Positions 34,845 through 48,600 of a DNA stretch of 64,000 nt are shown piece after piece. The stretch is taken from the NCBI RefSeq assembly GCF_007971525.1, contig NZ_CP042437.1, positions 6,634,001 through 6,698,000 of the forward strand, written 5' to 3'. The DNA is from Mucilaginibacter ginsenosidivorax. GTDB taxonomy: Bacteria; Bacteroidota; Bacteroidia; Sphingobacteriales; Sphingobacteriaceae. The notes under the pieces were generated by a model that worked only from the letters and a program-made list of their open reading frames with translations, searched no databases and had not been told where the DNA came from. How positions within the stretch are numbered: the stretch's first letter is position 1; each line of letters starts with the position of its first letter. The position numbers and the translations under genes were made by a program.

Positions 34845-34921
34845 GGGGGATTAGCTCAGCTGGCTAGAGCACCTGCCTTGCACGCAGGGGGTCAACGGTT
34901 CGAATCCGTTATTCTCCACCA
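34845..34921 (+). tRNA. tRNA-Ala (TGC)
   Basis: The acceptor stem GGGGGAT/ATTCTCC, D-stem GCTC, anticodon loop CTTGCAC (anticodon TGC) and T-arm GGTTCGAATCC form a complete cloverleaf. CCA is encoded in the genome here, unlike in the neighbouring tRNA-Ile. It is the second spacer tRNA of the rRNA operon. Confidence 0.95.
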
Positions 34922-34995
34922 CACCCTCCGTTTTCCGAAAGGAATAGGATATAATGCAAATAAACCATTTAATACTTAAATGGAATAGGGGTAAA

Positions 34996-35006
34996 GTTCT
35001 TTGACA
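34996..35006 (+). promoter_or_regulatory. boxA-like antitermination site before 23S
   Basis: GTTCTTTGACA resembles the bacterial boxA consensus (TGCTCTTTAACA), which recruits the Nus antitermination complex to rRNA transcripts. It lies about 190 bp ahead of 23S. Confidence 0.5.
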
Positions 35007-35100
35007 TATTGGAAGAAGTAATAAAAAAGAGAAGACAACAGTATAGAGACGGTTGTTGGCTTTAAAGGATTACGAGGACAAAGGTAAAGAGGTAGCAATG

Positions 35101-35133
35101 CCAATGAACTAATGAACGAGTGAACCAATGAAC
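35101..35133. repeat. 33-bp inverted repeat, left arm (before 23S)
   Basis: A 33-bp segment of TGAAC words (CCAATGAACTAATGAACGAG...) is exactly repeated in inverted orientation at 38423-38455, so the pair encloses 23S and 5S rRNA. Confidence 0.9.
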
Positions 35134-35182
35134 GGCAACCATATCAAAAAGCATACATACCGGGCAAAAGGCGGTATAGTAG

Positions 35183-38061
<2,879 letters not shown>

Positions 38062-38259
38062 TAGCAGGTAATAATAGGTTATACGTAAAACGTTTGACGT
38101 GGTACGTATAACCGAACAATACAATATTGTTGTTTTCTCTGATTTACTTACTTCTTTCAATAATATGTCATAGATATGAGATATTAGATGTGAGATATGA
38201 GATAAAGACGCAAGTCAATCTCAATACTCAAATCTCAATACTCAAATCTAAAAGAAATT

Positions 38260-38369
38260 CAGGTGCCTATATCGGCGGTGTCTACCTCTTCCCATTCCGA
38301 ACAGAGAAGTCAAGCCCGCCAGAGCCGATGGTACTGCGGTAAAACGTGGGAGAGTAGGTCGGTGCCAAA
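38260..38369 (+). rRNA. rrf: 5S ribosomal RNA
   Basis: About 110 nt. Contains the conserved CCCATTCCGAACAGAGAAGT and GCCGATGGTACTGC segments, and the terminal stem GGTGCCTA pairs with the TCGGTGCC region at the 3' end. It is the last gene of the rRNA operon. Confidence 0.95.
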
Positions 38370-38378
38370 TCTTAAATC

Positions 38379-38411
38379 AAGCCCTTGCTGGAAACAGTCA
38401 AGGGCTTTTTT
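38379..38411 (+). terminator. rRNA operon terminator
   Basis: Stem AAGCCCTTG/CAAGGGCTT with an 11-nt loop, followed by a T-run, starting about 10 bp after 5S. This is a standard Rho-independent terminator. Confidence 0.9.
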
Positions 38412-38422
38412 GTGTCCTGTTA

Positions 38423-38455
38423 GTTCATTGGTTCACTCGTTCATTAGTTCATTGG
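38423..38455. repeat. 33-bp inverted repeat, right arm (after the rRNA terminator)
   Basis: This is the exact reverse complement of 35101-35133. It lies beyond the operon terminator, so in most transcripts it would be absent and could not pair with the left arm. This argues for a DNA-level repeat and not an rRNA-processing stem. Confidence 0.9.
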
Positions 38456-38742
38456 TGTTCGGTTTGCTACCATACCGTTCGGGTGTTCGGGGGCGAACAT
38501 TTACTTTGCTTGCAATCAGTAGTTTAGGTGTTCGGCAGGCTCTGATCCGGGTATGAAACCGACCTCCCTCAATATCCAAATCCTCTATTTGGGCGATAAA
38601 CCCCGGCTTTGCTGAAATCCGCTTACAAAAAGTATACGTTTGTGGTAAAAAGATGTACTTTTTGCATATGTTATTGGTATTAATAGGTAATAAATATGCT
38701 AAAAGGTACAACACGTATAATAGTCGGTAGTTGAAAAATTAC

Positions 38743-39414
38743 TTATAGTAAGGACTTATCGGCAACCCAATTTCGCAGCAGATTTTTGTTGGCTGTCAGG
38801 CCGCCAATCATGAAAAATTTATTGCTGCTTAGTGCCGGCGATGTGTCTGTTTTTTCGCGCACTACTCCTTCCTTGTTGATATAGCTGGAATGCAAAAAGT
38901 AGCAACCGGTAGTGGTTTTAACAATATAGCCGGTATGGAAATCAAGGCCAACAATGAAAACCGAGTTAACCGGCTGCCTGGCCAGGTAGCTATTCAGTTT
39001 AGCAAGGCTATTAAATGATTCAATGCCCACGCAGAGCTTTTTGATCATGTCGCCGGAGCGTACTTCGGCAAGGCCGACGCGGTCGAGCTTAAAACCGAGG
39101 TCTGTTAAGGTATTGGTGATAAAATACCCGCAGGCAATACTTCCTGTTTTGGGTTGTTGGGTAGTTCCATGAAATTCCCAGGGGGTACCCGCCCAATAGT
39201 TATAAATATCCTCATCTATCAGTTTGAACAAATAATTGCCAATATCTTTTGCCGGGTGGTTAACCAGCAGGCTTTTATGGTCAATTACATTTTTTTTAAA
39301 GGCGGTATAATCAACTTTGTTATTAACGGTTAATTGCGCGTTTTTATAATTGCCATTGCCAAATGCTGTAACAACAATCCAGGTGTAAATTGAAATTAAT
39401 TGTGCAAGGTGCAT
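38743..39414 (-). CDS. Hypothetical protein, possibly a cysteine-peptidase-fold protein
   Basis: A 223-residue protein I do not recognise at family level. The first 20 residues are hydrophobic (LAQLISIYTWIVVTAFG), perhaps a signal peptide. Cys95 at the start of a helix (SIACGYFITNTLTDLGF) and His160 on a strand (FIVGLDFHTGYIVK), followed by FLHSSYINKEG, recall the Cys-His dyad layout of NlpC/P60 or papain-like amidases. This is inference from spacing and secondary structure only. It stands alone, in the minus orientation, between the rRNA operon and a repeat-rich intergenic region. A peptidoglycan hydrolase or another amidase is possible; confidence that it is a real gene is higher than confidence in its role. 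Confidence 0.72.
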   Translation of the reverse strand: MHLAQLISIYTWIVVTAFGNGNYKNAQLTVNNKVDYTAFKKNVIDHKSLLVNHPAKDIGNYLFKLIDEDIYNYWAGTPWEFHGTTQQPKTGSIACGYFITNTLTDLGFKLDRVGLAEVRSGDMIKKLCVGIESFNSLAKLNSYLARQPVNSVFIVGLDFHTGYIVKTTTGCYFLHSSYINKEGVVREKTDTSPALSSNKFFMIGGLTANKNLLRNWVADKSLL

Positions 39415-39790
39415 AAATTGCCACGCATGAGAATGCGCTGTAACTAAGGTACATAAATGCTTTCAATTCTGCATCGCCACCCGCCGGTATTTGCAACACG
39501 AATGTTTGCGGGCGACCTCCGCAGCGTTTCGACGCACTTTTACACCTTGCCGGCGTCCGGTTATGTCGGGGAGGCATTATCGCCGTTTTTGCGCGGGTTT
39601 TATGCGGTTACCTGGATAGTGGCAGGCCTTTGCTTTGCTACATAGGTTGTTGGCTGCAAAATCAGCAGATGAAATAGCACCCGATTTAAATGGAGGGCAA
39701 CCCGTTCCAATTACTTTTGCCCCAAAGCCTGGTCATCCTATAAAAAAACTCCACCACTCAAAAAAATCTCACATCTCAAATCTACTCCGG

Positions 39791-39868
39791 GCGTTTCCCC
39801 GTTGGTAGAAACGGGGCCGGGCTTTCCATTCATACGCCTGCAGGCATTACGCGCAGGCCGGTACCCAT
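39791..39868. repeat. ~78-bp dispersed element, copy 1
   Basis: When inverted, this segment aligns with 49983-50058: shared blocks include GGGTACCGGCCTG, TAATGCCTG, TATGA and CTACC..C.GGGG. The copies flank the small secreted gene and the Rhs locus on both sides in opposite orientations. Confidence 0.65.
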
Positions 39869-40097
39869 TGCAATCCCTAACGCGAACGCCGGAAACCTTA
39901 GGCTTCAATGCTCTACGAAAATAAGACGATCTGCATGCGTACACATTCCAATGTTATCGGGGCGGCAGTCGGAATACTTACCTCCGGAAGGCGTAACTTA
40001 ATCATATCGGCCATAGGTTTACATGCTAAAACGGTTTATAAGTTGCCCACCCATTTGGCGGCGCAGGCCTGTTGCGCGTGCAAACGCCTATAAAGTG

Positions 40098-40184
40098 GGT
40101 TAACATAACTTAACACATTTCGAAAATGTTTTTTATAAATATTTGATAATCAATTATTTGTATTTTATCATGGTTAACACTAAA
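40098..40184. repeat. 87-bp dispersed AT-rich element, copy 2
   Basis: This is the inverted copy of 12605-12691, of equal length, with identical outer 24 and 16 bp and a diverged middle. It lies in the intergenic region before the small secreted protein and Rhs genes. Confidence 0.75.
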
Positions 40185-40678
40185 CTGATCGTGCAGTTTA
40201 GAAGCATCCAATATTTGTGCATGTCATCGGGGGAGCTAATACGTTTTAGCGCAGGTGTTGAGTAAAGATTTGAGCATTGGCTCACCTGTGTTATGAATGG
40301 TATTTGTTTAAAGGAAGTCACAAGTGACGCTCACACATGTAGCAGCACAACACTGCGCCAAAGGGGGTAAAATTAAAAATCTTGCTATCCGCTACTAACT
40401 ACTTGCAACTACTGACAAAGTAGTGTCACCATTATATTCAGCCGCCTGCTGTAAATTTGTAGTGTCCGGTTCAGGGATTTGTAGTTTAGCATCTAATGTT
40501 GCTGTTCATCCCCCAAAACGTGCAGGCGGCGCGGACCGTTAACGAAGTTAACCCATCCAACCAAACGCATCGTCTACCCCGTGTTTTAACGGGGCGCTAC
40601 CAGGTGAAAATACCTGTTGCAAAATAATTTGATTGTTATTAACTTAAACCCCGAAACTATTGATACCCCGATAACTAA

Positions 40679-41038
40679 ATGAAACCAAGAATCCTTATCA
40701 CCGCCGTATTATGCGGCTGCTTTGCCTTTTGCTTTGTGAGCGCGACCAACTTAAGCGGCAAATGGACCGGCTCCCTTCGCCAGGCCGACAGCACCGCCTA
40801 CCCATTAACCTATAATTTTACGCTCATCGGCGATTCCGTAGCTGGTACGGCTAAAAGCCCGCTTGGAGAGTTCCCGATTGACCAGGGCAAGCTGGATACC
40901 GCGGGGCTGCACTTTAAAGTTACCGTTAACGGGCTCGACGTGTACCACAACGGTATCGTCTACGCCGATTCTATCGGTATGAACATCAGCCTGAATGGTT
41001 CGGTGGTACATTGCACGCTTAACCGGGCTGGAAATTAA
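40679..41038 (+). CDS. Small secreted hypothetical protein
   Basis: A 119-residue protein with a signal peptide (ILITAVLCGCFAFCFVSA, about 22 residues). The mature part starts LSGKWTGSLRQADSTAYPL and continues with paired beta strands (YNFTLIGDSVAGTA, LGEFPIDQGKL, LHFKVTVNGLDVYHNGIV), a pattern like small lipocalin/DUF-type domains where a substrate-like binding barrel is likely. I cannot name the family with confidence. It lies 67 bp before the first Rhs-type gene in the same direction and may be co-transcribed with it, or may only be a neighbour. Confidence 0.7.
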   Translation: MKPRILITAVLCGCFAFCFVSATNLSGKWTGSLRQADSTAYPLTYNFTLIGDSVAGTAKSPLGEFPIDQGKLDTAGLHFKVTVNGLDVYHNGIVYADSIGMNISLNGSVVHCTLNRAGN

Positions 41039-41105
41039 ACAGGAGCTTTCATCATCATTCTTAAAATCCGCTGCTTTTAAAGATCCCACTTTTTTATTTT
41101 CATAT

Positions 41106-44100
41106 ATGAACCCTATCCTTAGAAACTTACTGCTTTTCTGCATTTTTATTGTGCCGTTTAAAACCTCGCTTGCCCAGGCTCCGACACTGGCCAAGGTAGT
41201 GCCACCGTCGCCCAATATGCAGGCCTTCCAGAAATACGGGAATATTCCCATAAGCAATTATACGGGCCTGCCCAATATCAGTATCCCGGTTTATACCATC
41301 AAGTTCAGGGATATCAGCTATCCTATCTCACTCAGCTACCATGCCTCGGGCATTAAAGTGGCCGAGGAAGCCAGCCAGGTAGGATTAGGCTGGGCGTTAA
41401 ATGCATTAAGCTCCATTTCACGCAATGTCATCGGCGACGATGATTTTAACGGTTCCGTGTACTTTCACAGTACATTTAATAATCTCCCCGACTTTTCCGG
41501 TGGCCAGGGGCCGCGGGATGTCATCAGCCACGGCACCATCCTGAACCTGTTTAACAAGAACCAGTCGCCGACGATGTTTACCAAAGACCTTACAGCTGAG
41601 TTTAACAATGCGCCTCCGTATGATTTTCAGCCCGACCAGTATAACTATTCCCTTAACGGGCGTTCGGGCAAGTTTGTGCTGAACAGGGACTACCAGGCGA
41701 TCATCGAGCGGCAGGAAAAACTACAGATTACTACAGTAACCGGCGGTGCCAGCTGGAAGATCGTATCGGACGACGGGTTTATATATGACTTTACGGCTTA
41801 CGAAACCTACCACGATGAGGGAGGCGACCATAAATCGGCATGGTACCTTACTAAGATTACCTCGCCCGCCGGCAACAGTATCACGTTTAACTACACAACG
41901 GTGAACCGTACGGTAAAAACAATAGGCGGCTGGTCAGAAACCTGGGACTATTATGACCCGGCGGTAATCAGCGGCTTCAGCGACCAGCCCTATTTCCAGA
42001 CGCACAATACGGGCCACCAGAGCGGAGCCGCACCGGGCAAGGAATATACGTTGCTGGTGCTGGATAATATCGATTTCAATGCCGGCGTGGTTAAATTCAA
42101 CTATTCGGACCGCGACGACCTGGTGGATGACAAGAAGCTGGATAATATATCTGTTTATACCAAAAACGCCGCAGGGGTAGTAAGCACCACGCCCTTAAAA
42201 ACAATAACAATGACGTACGGCTATTTTGACCATGGCGATACGGATGACGACGCCGGAACCGGGAATGCCAACACCGCCAAGCGGCTGAAGCTGGTAAACG
42301 TACAGCAAACCGGTTATTACGGCGGAACGGCCGTTAGCGAAAACCCTTATACCTTCACGTATAACGAATCAAATTACCTGCCCTCCAAAGGCTCTTTCGC
42401 ACGCGACCATTGGGGTTATTATAACGGCATTACCAATACGTCTACCCTGATACCCAGCGTGATCCCGCTGAGCTCTCCGGACCCGATCACGGCTTATATG
42501 GGGCTTCCGGGCCCGGAACGGGAGCCCAACGCCACCCTGGTGGGTACCTACGCGCTGTCCAGTATTCAGTACCCTACGGGCGGGACAACGGAGTTCCAGT
42601 TTGAGGCTAATGACTTTGACGAGCAGCAATCGAGGGTGAACGATTTCAGCTATTTTAACAAAACCTTTACCGTGCAATCCAAATCGGTGACGCTGAACTA
42701 CGACAACCAGGTAGGGCAAAAGGTGACACCGTCGGATACGCTGGATATCTCGGACGAGTATATGTACGTACCCAACCCGCTGCAACCGAGCGCCAATAGC
42801 ACGGTTTCGGTACGGATTGTGATCCGCTTTTCGGACCTCAGCGCCTGTACCAACATGCCAAATCCGTTCCCGACCACGGATAAGCTGACATTTGATTTTT
42901 ATGACGTGACGGGCACTACGCTGATGTTTCATAAGGACGCCTCCTACTTTCCGACCTGTTCTGGTGGCGGTACGGATAACTGCATGACCTGCAGCGGCCC
43001 TGCCTTTACTTATAACATGAATAACCTGACGCTGCCGCCCGCAAAGTATAAGCTGAAAGTGCATGTTGATCCATCCTTTTCGGCCATCCAGGACATTCAC
43101 TTCACGTTTACGTATTATACGCAAACCGGCTCACAGAATTCAGGCGCGGTGGCGGGCAATTCAACATACACCACCGGCGGTGGGCTGCGTATTAAAAGGA
43201 TCATAGATCACGATGCGGCCAATCCGGCGAATATTAATGTTAAAAAATTCAACTACCATTACTTTGCCAATAAGGATGGCTCGGGTACCAAGGAGTATAC
43301 ATATGGCAGGCGGATGTCGCATCCGGTTTATACTAATTTTACATTTTCGTATGATACCCAGGTGAGGCATTATGGTTCTCTGACCATCCCTACACCTACG
43401 CTGGGCACGCACATGATGCGCTCGGCCGACAGTAATATCCCGCTGAACGGATCGGCCGGTGGCGCAGTGGTAGGGTACGACCAGGTAGAGGTGCTGGAAG
43501 GAGAGAACGGGGAGAACGGCAAGACGGTTTACTCCTATGTTAACCAGCCCGATCACGTATCCGACTACAGCCAGTACAGCCTGCCCGTGCAGGCCCCCTT
43601 TGCGTCGAACGTGCCGGAGTTGGGGAACGGTAACCTGCTGTCGGAAGTAACCTATAAGAATGTTTCGGGGCAGTTTGTGAAAGTAAAGGAGTTGACGAAT
43701 ACTTATTACGAAACCCCGGCCATCCAGAATGATGTATACGGCCTGGAATGCCGGGTACCCACCGGGTATCATTTTGAGGATGGCGCACTGTCGACAGGCC
43801 TGCCGATAAGTCCGGATAACCGCGACATCGTGACCTATTTTTCGTTGCGGTCGAAATTCAGCTACCTGGGCCAAACCAATCAAAAGATCTACGATCCGCT
43901 GGATAATACCAATACCAAATATGCCGAAACCAACACCGTATATAATTACGACAACCCCCAGCACCTGCAACTCACCAGTGCAGTTACCAGCAACAGCAAG
44001 GGCGAAACAGTAACAACCTACAACAAGTACCCGCTGGATTACACCCTCACCGGAACGGTTACCGATTCGACAGCCCTGGGTATAAGCAAGCTGGTGGCAA

Positions 44101-45587
44101 AAAACCTGGTTAAACCGCTGATAGAAAAATATGTAAAAATAACTAACGCCGACGGCAGCAACGCGCGGGTAACCAATGCCTTGTTTACCAAGTACAAAAC
44201 AACCATGCCTATGCCGGATGTGATGCAGATGGATAACAGCATTACCCCCATAACCGGTTTTACGCCGGCATCAATTACGGCCAGCGCCACGATAACAGAC
44301 AGCCGTTATAAACCCTATGTGGTGTTTGACAACTACGATTCATGGGGAAACCTGGTGCAGCAGCATAAGTACCTGGGCGCCAACGATGCGTATATATGGG
44401 GCTATAACAAGCAATATCCCATAGCGCAGGCCAGCAACGCCAGATATAACGAGATCATGTTCAGCAGTTTTGATGAGCCGGTTGGCTGGGATGCCAACCT
44501 GACGGCTTACGACGCCGCATTTAAGCGTACCGGTTTGTCTTCGGGCAGGATAGACAATACCAATACTACGGAGGTTACTTCCCTGAACAGCAACTGGCTC
44601 ACCATTTCGCAAACGGCAGCAAGAAAATATCATTATTCGGGCTGGGTATACAGCAACGGGCCAACGGCCGACCTGTATTTACTCATGAAGCGTGCCGGGG
44701 AAACGGGCTATACAACGTACGCCGACTTCGCGACAACAACGGTTACCGGTAGCTGGACGTATATAGAGAAAGATTACCTTGTACCGGCTGACGTAACGCA
44801 GATGACCCTAAGGGTTGATAACAACGGCGCACTGAACGGGGGAACCAAGGTATGGTTTGATGATGTGAGGCTGTACCCATCGGACGCGCAGATGAGTACT
44901 TATACCTACGAGCCGCTGGTAGGTATGACCAGCGCTACCGACGCCCGGAACATGACCACCTATTACGAATACGATGGACTGGCCAGGCTGCTGAACATCA
45001 GGGACCAGAACGGCAAGATACTGAAAAACTACAGCTATAACTATGTATCGCTGGCGCCGGTGTGGACAGATAACGGCACCACGATGTGCGTACAGTCGGG
45101 CGGCGCCAATACAGGCGAGCAGCAGAAGCAGCAGGCCGATACCAATCCCCTGAGCGTCACCTACAACCAGACCCGGTGGGTAAGCAACGGTACCAATACC
45201 ACCGCGTGCCCCTTGCCTGCAACTGTTTATGTAAAGCAAACGGTAGGCAGCACCAGCGTAAGCAACGGGCTAACGTATAACACGCTGAAGTTTAATACCT
45301 ACAGCGATGCCAATTGCACTGTTTTGGTAAACGCGCCGGTTACCCTTACGGTTAATTACAGCTATGTAACCAGCCGCTCGTATGCCGATGGGCGCACGCC
45401 AAACCCCGAGGTGACTACTACCAACGCCACGATTACCATAACGGCGGGCACCAACCAGGCAACCAGCGGATCGATCATCATTTCGGGCTGCTTCGGCACG
45501 GCGGATAAGCAGATCTGCTACACGCCCAGTACACAGATAACCGTACAGCCAGGCACCGGCTATATACCGGTAAACCCCGAGAACTAA
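41106..45587 (+). CDS. Large secreted Rhs/YD-repeat-type protein (first of two)
   Basis: 1,493 residues. The start at 41106 gives a signal peptide (MNPILRNLLLFCIFIVPFKTSLAQ); a longer frame back to 40995 would overlap the preceding gene and lacks a signal. The N-terminus PSPNMQAFQKYGNIPISNYTG, followed by SLSYHASGIKVAEEASQVGLGWALNA, is characteristic of Bacteroidota Rhs-associated leader proteins. A carbohydrate-binding-like domain lies near 1120-1265 (WFDDVRLYPSDAQM). A YD-repeat segment follows (ARNMTTYYEYDGLARLLNIRDQNGK), then a DUF5977-like tail. It is 45 bp upstream of the second Rhs gene and likely forms a two-part shell with it. Unlike classical Rhs proteins it has no toxin tip of its own. 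Confidence 0.82.
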   Translation: MNPILRNLLLFCIFIVPFKTSLAQAPTLAKVVPPSPNMQAFQKYGNIPISNYTGLPNISIPVYTIKFRDISYPISLSYHASGIKVAEEASQVGLGWALNALSSISRNVIGDDDFNGSVYFHSTFNNLPDFSGGQGPRDVISHGTILNLFNKNQSPTMFTKDLTAEFNNAPPYDFQPDQYNYSLNGRSGKFVLNRDYQAIIERQEKLQITTVTGGASWKIVSDDGFIYDFTAYETYHDEGGDHKSAWYLTKITSPAGNSITFNYTTVNRTVKTIGGWSETWDYYDPAVISGFSDQPYFQTHNTGHQSGAAPGKEYTLLVLDNIDFNAGVVKFNYSDRDDLVDDKKLDNISVYTKNAAGVVSTTPLKTITMTYGYFDHGDTDDDAGTGNANTAKRLKLVNVQQTGYYGGTAVSENPYTFTYNESNYLPSKGSFARDHWGYYNGITNTSTLIPSVIPLSSPDPITAYMGLPGPEREPNATLVGTYALSSIQYPTGGTTEFQFEANDFDEQQSRVNDFSYFNKTFTVQSKSVTLNYDNQVGQKVTPSDTLDISDEYMYVPNPLQPSANSTVSVRIVIRFSDLSACTNMPNPFPTTDKLTFDFYDVTGTTLMFHKDASYFPTCSGGGTDNCMTCSGPAFTYNMNNLTLPPAKYKLKVHVDPSFSAIQDIHFTFTYYTQTGSQNSGAVAGNSTYTTGGGLRIKRIIDHDAANPANINVKKFNYHYFANKDGSGTKEYTYGRRMSHPVYTNFTFSYDTQVRHYGSLTIPTPTLGTHMMRSADSNIPLNGSAGGAVVGYDQVEVLEGENGENGKTVYSYVNQPDHVSDYSQYSLPVQAPFASNVPELGNGNLLSEVTYKNVSGQFVKVKELTNTYYETPAIQNDVYGLECRVPTGYHFEDGALSTGLPISPDNRDIVTYFSLRSKFSYLGQTNQKIYDPLDNTNTKYAETNTVYNYDNPQHLQLTSAVTSNSKGETVTTYNKYPLDYTLTGTVTDSTALGISKLVAKNLVKPLIEKYVKITNADGSNARVTNALFTKYKTTMPMPDVMQMDNSITPITGFTPASITASATITDSRYKPYVVFDNYDSWGNLVQQHKYLGANDAYIWGYNKQYPIAQASNARYNEIMFSSFDEPVGWDANLTAYDAAFKRTGLSSGRIDNTNTTEVTSLNSNWLTISQTAARKYHYSGWVYSNGPTADLYLLMKRAGETGYTTYADFATTTVTGSWTYIEKDYLVPADVTQMTLRVDNNGALNGGTKVWFDDVRLYPSDAQMSTYTYEPLVGMTSATDARNMTTYYEYDGLARLLNIRDQNGKILKNYSYNYVSLAPVWTDNGTTMCVQSGGANTGEQQKQQADTNPLSVTYNQTRWVSNGTNTTACPLPATVYVKQTVGSTSVSNGLTYNTLKFNTYSDANCTVLVNAPVTLTVNYSYVTSRSYADGRTPNPEVTTTNATITITAGTNQATSGSIIISGCFGTADKQICYTPSTQITVQPGTGYIPVNPEN

Positions 45588-45632
45588 TAATTCCATCATG
45601 GTATAACCTTAAACACTTATTCAGACAAACAA

Positions 45633-48600
45633 ATGGAATTGCCAAAAAAAATATATAAGAGTTTCCTGCTAATGGCAGGAGTGTTTTTCACCGTAAGCGC
45701 GGCGCACGGCCAAACCTCCACGCAAAACTACATCCGTACCAGGGTGCCGCGCGTACCCATCGCTACCAATACCCGGCTTGACCAGCTGACGGGGGTCAAG
45801 GATTCTGTAATGACGACGATAGACTACGTGGACGGCCTTGGCCGGCCGCTGCAAACGGTACAGATGCAGGCATCGCCTGCGGGGTACGACGTGATTCTGC
45901 CCCATACTTATGATGCCTTTGGGAGGGAAGCCGTAACGTATTTGCCCTACCGGACAACCAATACCAGCTACGGCGCTTACCGCAGCGACGCACTTACCAC
46001 GGGTGCAGGTGTAAGGGCTTTTTATAATCCGGCAAACGGTACCGCCGAGGGGCAGCAGACGAGCGGGGTGGTGCTTACACCTTATCCATATTCGGTTACC
46101 GGCTTTGAGGCCTCGCCACTGAACACGGTAATTGAGCAGGGTGCGCCCGGGCAGGCCTGGCAGCCCGGGGCCGCGCCGGATGCGGCCAGCAACAAAAACA
46201 CGCTGCGCATGGTTCAAACCATCAACGACCAAAGCGCATTCAGCACCACTAACGTCACCTCGTCCAATACCGGCAGCCGGATGGCGGCCCTGTATACCGC
46301 GACGGTGAACACCAACGGCAGCCGCTCGTTGGTACGCGCAGGCAATACGGCCACCTACGGCAGCGGGCAGCTGTTTGTGAGTATTGCCCGCAACGAAAAC
46401 TGGAAACCCACCGACGGTTGCTTTGGCACCACGGAGGAGTACAAGGACAAGGACGGCCATGTAGTGCTTAAACGGACGTATAACATTAAAGGCAGCACGG
46501 CCGAGATGCTGAGCACCTATTACGTGTATGACGACCTTGGGAACCTGTGCTTCGTACTGCCGCCGGGAGCAAGCCCCGATGCCAATGCGGCCGTCAGCCA
46601 GAGTGCGCTTGGCAACTTCTGCTACCAGTACCGTTACGATGCCCGCGGAAGGCTGTTTCAGAAAAAAGTACCGGGCAAGGGCTGGGAGTTTATCATTTAT
46701 AACAGCATCGACCAGGCTATAGCTACCCAGGATTCGGTACAGCGGATGAAGGCGAGCCAGGAATGGACGATAACCAAGTACGACGCGCTGGGCAGGCCGG
46801 TGATTACGGGCATTTTTCAAAACGGCAGCAGCGGTACCGATAACCACGTAGCCGTACAGGCGCTGGCCGATGCGGTTACCACGCTTTGGGAGGCTCCCGC
46901 TACCACGGGCAGCACCGGCTACACGGGCAATGCCTGGCCCAATACCTATACCACAACGCTCACGGTGTCTTATTATGACCTGTATACCAACGTGCTCGGT
47001 ATTCCATCTTTGTACAACCAGCAAAGCAATACGCTGTACACCAAGCGGACAACCGGTTTACAAACCGCAACAAAAGCCCTGGTGCTGAACACCACGGGCG
47101 ACTACCTGTGGAGCGTGTCCTATTACGACGAGGACGGGCAGGTGATCCGCACCTTCAGCCAGCATTACGTGGGCGGCTCGTCGGCACTGAGCCAGTACAA
47201 CTACGACGACGTAATCACCGGATACAACTTTAACAAGCAGGCGTTATCCAATCTCCGGCAGCATTATGTGGCCAACGCGGCCAAAACGGCTCCCGTACGT
47301 AAGCTGCTATCCTCGGAGGCTTATTCTTACGATCATATGGGCAGGCGAAGAACAGGCGCCAGCCAGCTTCAGGACAGCACCAACACCATCCAGGGCGCCG
47401 TGCGGGTGTCGCTGGCCAGTTACAACGAGATAGGCCAGCTGACCAAAAAAGGCCTGCATTCCATCAACGGTACCTCCAACTTCCTGCAGAACGTAGACTA
47501 CCGCTACAACCCAAGGGGCTGGCTGACGAACATCAACAACCCCACCCTAAGTGTCGACGGCGGGATTACCAATACCGATACCAACGACCAGTTTGGCATG
47601 GAGCTGAAGTACGACAACGCGGCAACGCCGCAGTACAACGGAAACATTGGCAGCACCACGGTGAAGACGACGGCCCTGTCGGGCACCAGCTACCCGGCCC
47701 TTACCTATAACTACGCCTACGACAAGATTAACAGGCTAACCAACGCGGTGAGCACCACCACGACCCCCAACGACAATTTTTATAATGAGAACGTGACCTA
47801 CGACGTGATGGGCAACATCACGAAGCTGAACAGGTACGACAAGCCTGCAAGCTCCCGCATAGCGATTGACAGCCTGACGTACACATACGTAAGTGGGAAC
47901 AAGATAGATCGGATCGACGAACTGGGCACGGCAGCGGGCTTCATCAACGGCGCGAACCAGGCGGCAGAATACACCTATGACGGCAACGGCAACCAGCTGA
48001 TGGACCTGAACAAGGGACTTACCCAAACCTACAACATGCTCAACCTGCCGCAGACGGCGGTCAGGGCAGGCATATCGGTTGCCTACATCTACGATGCCGC
48101 GGGCAGGAAACTGAGGAAGCTGTCGACAAGCGGAAGCACGACCACTGTCACGGAGTACGTGAACGGCATCCAGTACGAGTATACGGGCACCTATCCCGTG
48201 ATTTCCTTTATCCAGACCGAAGAAGGCAGGGCGAGGAAAAACGGAACGGTGTACAAATACGAGTATGACCTGAAGGACCACCTGGGCAACACCAGGTTGA
48301 CCACCACTTGGGACCCGTCGGACGCGGCGAACCAGCTTACGCCGCTGAATTCGCAAAGAAATGATTATTATGCGTTTGGGTATACCATACAAAGTTTGAT
48401 CGGTACTTTGCCAAGTTCTCCAAATCACTATCTTTACAATCACAAGGAGTTGCAGGACGAGACGGGACTTTACGATTATGGCGCAAGGTTCTATGATCCG
48501 GTGATTGCAAGATGGGCAGCTGTGGACCCGTTGGCTGAGAAGATGAGGAGGTGGTCACCTTATAATTATGTATTTGATGACCCGATGAGGTTTACTGATC

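Larger units (their letters stand above)
39415..40678. other. Repeat-rich intergenic region
   Basis: About 1.26 kb without a convincing gene. It holds one copy each of two dispersed elements (39791-39868 and 40098-40184). GC-rich stretches at 39460-39640 and 39780-39880 alternate with AT-rich ones. Short open frames here have no recognisable protein character. Confidence 0.6.

Noticed and set aside
42369..47024. Long antisense open frames (for example 451 codons at 45669-47024)
   Set aside because: They are mirror images of GC-rich Rhs coding sequence, rich in Arg/Gly/Val without recognisable domains or signals.
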